Part shown: piece after piece, positions 59,561-64,000 of the stretch | Layout of the letters: every line of letters begins with the position of its first letter | How positions within the stretch are numbered: the first letter of the stretch is position 1 | Origin: Cycas panzhihuaensis | Taxonomy: Eukaryota > Cycadophyta | Length of the DNA: 64,000 nt | Reading direction: 5' to 3' | Assembly (NCBI GenBank): GCA_023213395.1 | Contig: CM041465.1 | Coordinates: forward strand, 41,795,741-41,859,740 | Program-made: the position numbers and the translations under genes | Notes under the pieces: model-generated | What the model was told of the DNA's origin: nothing | Databases searched by the model: none | Seen by the model: only the letters and a program-made list of their open reading frames with translations

Positions 59561-60248
59561 TCATTTTCAATATAGACAAGATCATCTACATAGAGTCTTA
59601 CAATTAGGATAGAGCCTCCTTTGATTTAAATATAGAGATTAGGGTCTTCTTGAGATCTTTCAAATCCTTAATCTCTAAAGTATTTCCTTATTTAGAAATA
59701 CCAAGCCTTGGGTGCTTGTTTTAATCTGTAAAGTGCCTTTTTAAGTTTTTATACTTTGTTTTCTAACCCCTGACTTCAAAATCAAGAGGTTGAGTGATGT
59801 AAATATTCTCTTCAATATAACCTTTGAGGAAGACACTTTTAACATCCATTTGATAGACTTTCCATCCCATTTGGATATCCAAACTCATCATCATTTGAAT
59901 TATTTCAAATTGAGTAATAGGGGCAAAAGTTTCATTGTAATTAATGCCTTTTATTTGGGCATAATCTTTAACAACCAATCTAGCCTTATATTTATCAATT
60001 AATCCATCTAAGTAGAACTTGGTTTTATAGATCCATTTGGTGCCAATTATCTTTTTATTTGGAGGTAAATTAACTAATTTCCAAGTGTCATTTTTAACAA
60101 TGGAATGGTATTCATCTTCCATCGTCTTTTTCCACGATGCATGTGCATTAGCCTCATCAAAAGTTTGAGGCTCATGGGACTCCAATACTTTGCTTATGAG
60201 GGTAAATTTTACCCTATGTGAGCAAGTTGATCTTTGAGTGTTATCCAA
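59561..60248 (-). pseudogene. Copia reverse transcriptase remnant (C5)
   Basis: The open piece 60248-59763 (161 codons): linker with ANAHASWKKTMEDEYHSI, then WKLVNLPPNKKIIGTKWIYK, KYKARLVVKDYAQIKGINY, ETFAPITQFEIIQMMMSL, YQMDVKSVFLKGYIEE. The catalytic YVDD is intact at 59581-59592 (RLYVDDLVYIEN). Stops break the region between. Confidence 0.94.
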
Positions 60249-60377
60249 GATGTTGCCTATGTCATGATTTTATTGAACCTATTTTGGAAGATTTTATGGT
60301 GGAGGTTGAGAAGAGCTTCCCTTCCCACTAGGTTCATTGATGACTCGTCTAGAGTCAAACATAGAAGGCACATACTT

Positions 60378-61410
60378 TTATTTGGTAGATTTATCAAAAT
60401 TGATTACAACTTCTTTCTTCTTTTCTTGAGTATCTTGATAATAAGAATCTTCTTGAAATTTAATATCTTTACTCAACATGACCCTCTTTGAATTAGGATC
60501 ATAAACTTTGTATGATTTAGAGGTTTTACTATAGCCAAGAAATATACATTTGATACTATGATCATCTAACTTGGATCTCCTTTGGTCAGGAACATGTATA
60601 TATACTAGGTACCCAAAGGCTCTTAAGTAATATACGCTTAGTTTATAGCCAGTCCAAGCTTCTTTAGGTATTTTCCACCTTAGGGATTTGGTGGAGCACC
60701 TGTTGAGAGATAAACAAATGTATGAACTACTTATGCCCAAAGTCATAACCTAAATTCTTATCCCTTAACAAGCACCTAGTTATTTCGATAATTGTATGAT
60801 TCTTCCTCTCTGCTACACCATTTTATTGTGGAGTGTAGGGATTGGTGAGTTGCTTTCTAATTCCATGATATATATAATATGCTTTAAATTTGTTGGAAAT
60901 AAATTCTCCCCCATTTTTTGATCTTAGAAAAAGTAGCTTGTGCTCACTTTGTTGCTCCACAAAGGTATTGAAATCAACAAAGTGTTGAAATACATCCATT
61001 TTAAATTTAAAAAAGAATATCCATGTCTTCCTAGTGTAATCATTAATGAATGTAATAAAGTGGCAAGATCTTTCTAATAAGGGGACATCCATTGGACTAC
61101 ATATATCTATATATACTAGCTGAAGTAGACTAGTTACCTGATGACTAAAATTTAGAAAGCTTTCCCTATGTTGTTTACCAAGTAGGCATCCTTCACATAG
61201 AGGTTTTTTCACTTCGATGCTTGGTAATCCATTTACCATATCTGTTCTTTTTATTAGGACCAAACTGCTATAGTTAAGATGGCCAAATATCTTATTCCAT
61301 AATTCACTATCCACTTTGACTATAGTTCTTAAGGCATAGGTATCTAAAGGAGTAAGAATGAGTTTAAATAGTATATCTTTGGTCATTTTGCCTTTTGCTA
61401 CTATATCCAT
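60378..61410 (-). pseudogene. Copia integrase with GAG-pre-integrase (C5)
   Basis: The open piece 61410-60823 (195 codons): ELWNKIFGHLNYSSLVLI (HxxxH), CEGCLLGKQHRESF (CxxC), LQLVYIDICSPM (first Asp), HFITFINDYTRKTWIFFF, KNGGEFISNKF (second Asp reads Asn), NPYTPQ then a stop where the family has Gln-Asn-Gly. The frame resumes with VAERKNHTI (catalytic Glu). The open piece 60746-60378 has the tail IPKEAWTGYK, SIKCIFLGYSKTSKSYKVY and the RVMLSKDIKF end. Confidence 0.95.
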
Positions 61411-61439
61411 GTTTCTCTTTTTATCCTTGATTATATACT

Positions 61440-61800
61440 CATCATTTTCAAATATGACCTTGTAATCTTATCCCATTATCTGCCCTATTGATAATAAATT
61501 TTTCTTTAAGACATGAACATACAAGACATCATCAAGATGTCTATACTCTTCTATATCTATCATGAGGGCTATGTTACCTCCACCAATAGATTTATGAGAT
61601 GTATCATTACCAAATATTATTGATCCTCTCTTTCTTTTGTCTAAGGTATGAAATAGATATTCCTTTTAAGTCATGTAGGTCAAACAACCTAAGTCAATAT
61701 ACTAACTATCATCCTATTCTTCTTTGGCAGTAAAACTAGATAAGAATAGTCTATTGTTATCCCTTATTTCTATAGTGATATGAGCACTCCCTTTGGTGGG
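61440..61800 (-). pseudogene. Copia protease remnant (C5)
   Basis: The minus strand reads YIDLGCLTYMT near 61690-61720, the active site (family YIDSGCTNHMT) with DSG changed to DLG. It continues FGNDTSHKSIGGGNIAL and LDDVLYVHVLKKNLLSIGQI, the flap and carboxyl end. In frame over most of its length. Confidence 0.9.
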
Positions 61801-62872
61801 TGGTCCATGTTTGGAGAAATACTTATCTTTTGTGTGACCACTATGATGACAATAGGAGCATTATATGAATTCTCTCCTTCCATAACCTAGACTTCTATTT
61901 CTTGGATGAGTTCTATCAATATAGGAAAGTCTCCCATTTTTCTCATAATATGGAGCTAGATTTTCTCTTTGTCTATTGTCATAGTAATATTGATTTAATC
62001 TTGAAGCTTGGACGTTCCCTTGATAATTAGGGTAATATGAGTGTCCCTTAGATTATTTTTCCTAATTTGGGTACCTAGGAGGATTCATATTTCATTAATT
62101 TCCTCCTTACCTCCTTTGATGTAGAGCTTGGTACTTAGCTGGATCTTATCTCAAGTCCCTTTAGGGTTTCTATCCCTTCTCTTAAGAGGTGATTCTCTAA
62201 ATTTTGAAGTACCCACTTGAGAGTGTGATTGAATCCTAGCCTTAGTGCAAAGGTATGCTCAAGTAATTCATTGGTATTCTATTGCTCTTTAACCAACATT
62301 AACATGGCACTCAGTTGCTCTACTTTTAGTGTACTTAAATCTTTTAACACCCTTATACTTATTGTAACGATTTTAAATCTCCTAACACTACCTACACACC
62401 TTAATATTCTTTCTAACACTCATTGTTCTATTAATGTATTCTCAAATGATCTCATTTGGTTGACTATATCTTGAACTTTAGTCATGAACTCTATTATTGA
62501 TTCAATGGGTATCATTCACAAATTTTTAAATTTACTCCTAAGGTTTTGGAGCTTAGATGAAGCAGTTTCTTTATAGATTAGCTAGAGGGTATCCCATGCT
62601 TCCTTTGATTTAGTTGACTCGCTAACCCATGGGAAAACATGATCTTCTAATGTACAAAATATAAGTGTAAGTATTTCATTGTCCTTTTTTACATTTTCCT
62701 TGTATGTTACCTTTTCAGCATTGTTGGCATTTTGTCTTAACTCACTATATTATGTTTTCACAATCTCCCACATATCATTAGCAATGAGGATGAGTCTCAT
62801 CCTCCTACTTCAGTTTAGAAAATTATTACCAACAAATTTAGGAATTATCATGTTTCTAAAACTAGATGTCAT
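61801..62872 (-). pseudogene. Copia gag with zinc knuckle (C5)
   Basis: Start at about 62871 with MTSSFRNMIIPKFVGNNF. Then IANDMWEIV, AWDTL, LQNLRSKFKNL and MTKVQDIVNQMRSF, the UBN2 gag pattern (W..L...Y, L...F..L.M). The knuckle near 61820-61870 reads CSYCHHSGHTKDKYF, a CCHC with the last Cys changed to Tyr. Few stops, mostly at Gln/Trp positions. Confidence 0.88.
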
Positions 62873-63119
62873 CTTTTAGCTAAGGTTTAAAAAATGATAA
62901 ACAAAGTGAGGTTTACAAAGATTTGAGTTTGAATTTTAACCTAAGGAATAATGTCCAAAGTTTTGCCTAAAGTTTTCAAAGTCTCCTAGTCCTTAATAAG
63001 GTTTCTAAGCTCTAAGTTCAAGGGTCTCCAAGGGAAACCTCCAGTTTATATTTTGTCTAGTGATGATTACCCATAAGGGGCAAAACAGGGACCCAATATA
63101 TTAGTATATGAGCTCAAGG
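62873..63119 (-). other. interval between C5 gag and right inverted repeat
   Basis: Should contain leader, PBS and 5' LTR of C5. No LTR sequence matching 58378-58639 is present. A weak PBS-like string (AGGTATATCAAGCC, minus strand) lies at the edge of the inverted repeat near 63120-63135. Confidence 0.45.
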
Positions 63120-63440
63120 CTTGATATACCTTAGTACGTGGGCTACTATGAAGGTTGTTACATCCTCATGAGTTATTGGTCCATCTACACTGGACTTATT
63201 CCTAGTAACAGATCTAACAATGAAGGTTAAACTAACCAAGACACTCACCCTCTCAAGGTCTAGCCTTGGTCTCCAAAAATTGATAAAAGATTGGTTCTCC
63301 ACCTCAGCCTACCACCTAATATACCTTATAGCCAATGAATTTCCTCATCCAATTTGAGTAGGATGATTGGTGTGTGCATGGTGATAACTTTAGGGGTCCT
63401 AATTATTCCTCTTATAAAGCTAAAAATATGGTCTTACTTA
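63120..63440 (-). repeat. inverted repeat flanking C5, right copy
   Basis: Reverse-complement partner of 57990-58265. It extends some tens of bases further, where the left copy is not similar. Confidence 0.78.
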
Positions 63441-64000
63441 GCTTTTATAAGATTCCTTTATGTAGGGAATGAAAATAACTCAAAAAATAAGTCCTTTAAG
63501 CAAGACAAAATATAAAAATCAAATTTTCATGAAATGGAAATATGATTCAAACTTCCTTCGAATGAAAATATATTATAAACTTTTTTTAAATCATAATAAA
63601 GTAAGTAAATGAATCAATGATGCTCTTCTTCTTCAAATGAACTAAGAAATATAAGCTAGTATGCAAACTAGTATTTTTAAGTTGATATATTTGTAGGAAA
63701 GACAACAAACTATATGCTCCTTTTAAATGTAATTTAATAAGAAATCCTTTAATGCTTTGAATGTCAACTAGGTTTCAGAATATCAAATTGAACTTTAAGA
63801 CAAAATAAATAATCAATGAAATTTTGCAACTTTCAAGTTGAGAAAATAAACTAAAGCTTTTGATTAAAAAATAGAATGATTTCTTGACTAATATGCAAGT
63901 CAAAGATATAGGATTTTAAATGCCAAATTGTTCCTTTATAAAGAAAGAATAACTATATGAAACTTAAAATTTATAAATAGAATCTATGCTTAAAGTGATT
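63441..64000. other. anonymous AT-rich end of window
   Basis: Strongly A-rich on the plus strand; no motif. May be a low-identity continuation of the inverted repeat. Confidence 0.4.

Larger units (their letters stand above)
58378..62872 (-). mobile_element. Copia retrotransposon C5, lacking 5' LTR
   Basis: Minus strand: gag, knuckle, protease, integrase, RT, RNase H, polypurine tract and 3' LTR in Copia order. The best preserved element: long stretches stay in frame, with open pieces of 195, 161 and 122 codons. The 5' LTR and PBS expected above 62900 are absent, replaced by sequence leading to the right inverted repeat. Confidence 0.93.

Noticed and set aside
59790-60002. Plus-strand open frame
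   Set aside because: Antisense shadow of the C5 reverse transcriptase.
63114-63302. 62-codon frame with apparent similarity to the frame at 58079-58267
   Set aside because: The DNA repeats are inverted to each other, yet both frames are on the minus strand, so they are not the same protein.
1-64000. Novel bacterial-type or defence system
   Set aside because: No operon structure, Shine-Dalgarno sites or intact genes; all coding traces are plant retroelement pseudogenes.

Overview
The window is a gene-poor, AT-rich stretch of plant nuclear DNA made almost entirely of old, nested LTR retrotransposons. I see no intact gene, tRNA, rRNA or CRISPR array. The plant assignment rests on Copia and Ty3/gypsy pol remnants whose primer-binding sites match plant initiator tRNA-Met (TGGTATCAGAG and decayed forms). 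It also rests on a probable plant mobile domain (PMD) remnant. Heavy decay, many layers of nesting and few solo LTRs suggest a large genome with slow DNA removal, such as a gymnosperm. That is inference; nothing here fixes the species.

Layout, left to right: (1) 1-3520, minus-strand Ty3/gypsy element G1 (RT, RNase H, integrase, probable 3' LTR), cut at its RT start and followed by a plus-strand gypsy integrase tail (3610-3960). (2) 5126-10475, complete but dead minus-strand Copia C1 with both LTRs, PBS, PPT and a near-match target duplication. (3) 10481-18360, mostly anonymous AT-rich DNA with a PMD remnant at 11560-11830. (4) 18385-32413, the most striking structure: two copies of one Copia family, A (minus) and B (plus), joined head to head as a 3.3-kb inverted repeat with a spacer of about 120 bp and an LTR at each outer end. 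Arm A was later split by a 7.3-kb Copia insertion, C2 (19078-26358). (5) 32785-34470, plus-strand gypsy gag/protease/RT remnant G3. (6) 34480-39770, T-rich anonymous DNA. (7) 39776-45043, two Copia fragments C3 and C4 fused inside reverse transcriptase. (8) 46075-54443, two LTRs of a third family (L). One is interrupted by a 4.1-kb LTR element D with a perfect 5-bp duplication; a solo LTR of the C1 family lies between the two L copies. (9) 55068-55496, a gypsy protease scrap and an LTR/PBS boundary. (10) 57990-63440, a minus-strand Copia C5, the best preserved, flanked by an inverted pair of an unrelated repeat.

All coding remnants are pseudogenes. Their premature stops are mainly TAG/TAA/TGA where Gln or Trp is expected, which is C-to-T decay often in CAG/CTG context, as expected of long CHG/CG-methylated repeats. 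No element can encode its own proteins as it stands. The interest lies in how the elements are rearranged (head-to-head palindrome, LTR with PPT on one side and PBS on the other, RT-RT junction) and in the G/C-run LTR family and repeat-rich leader of C2.
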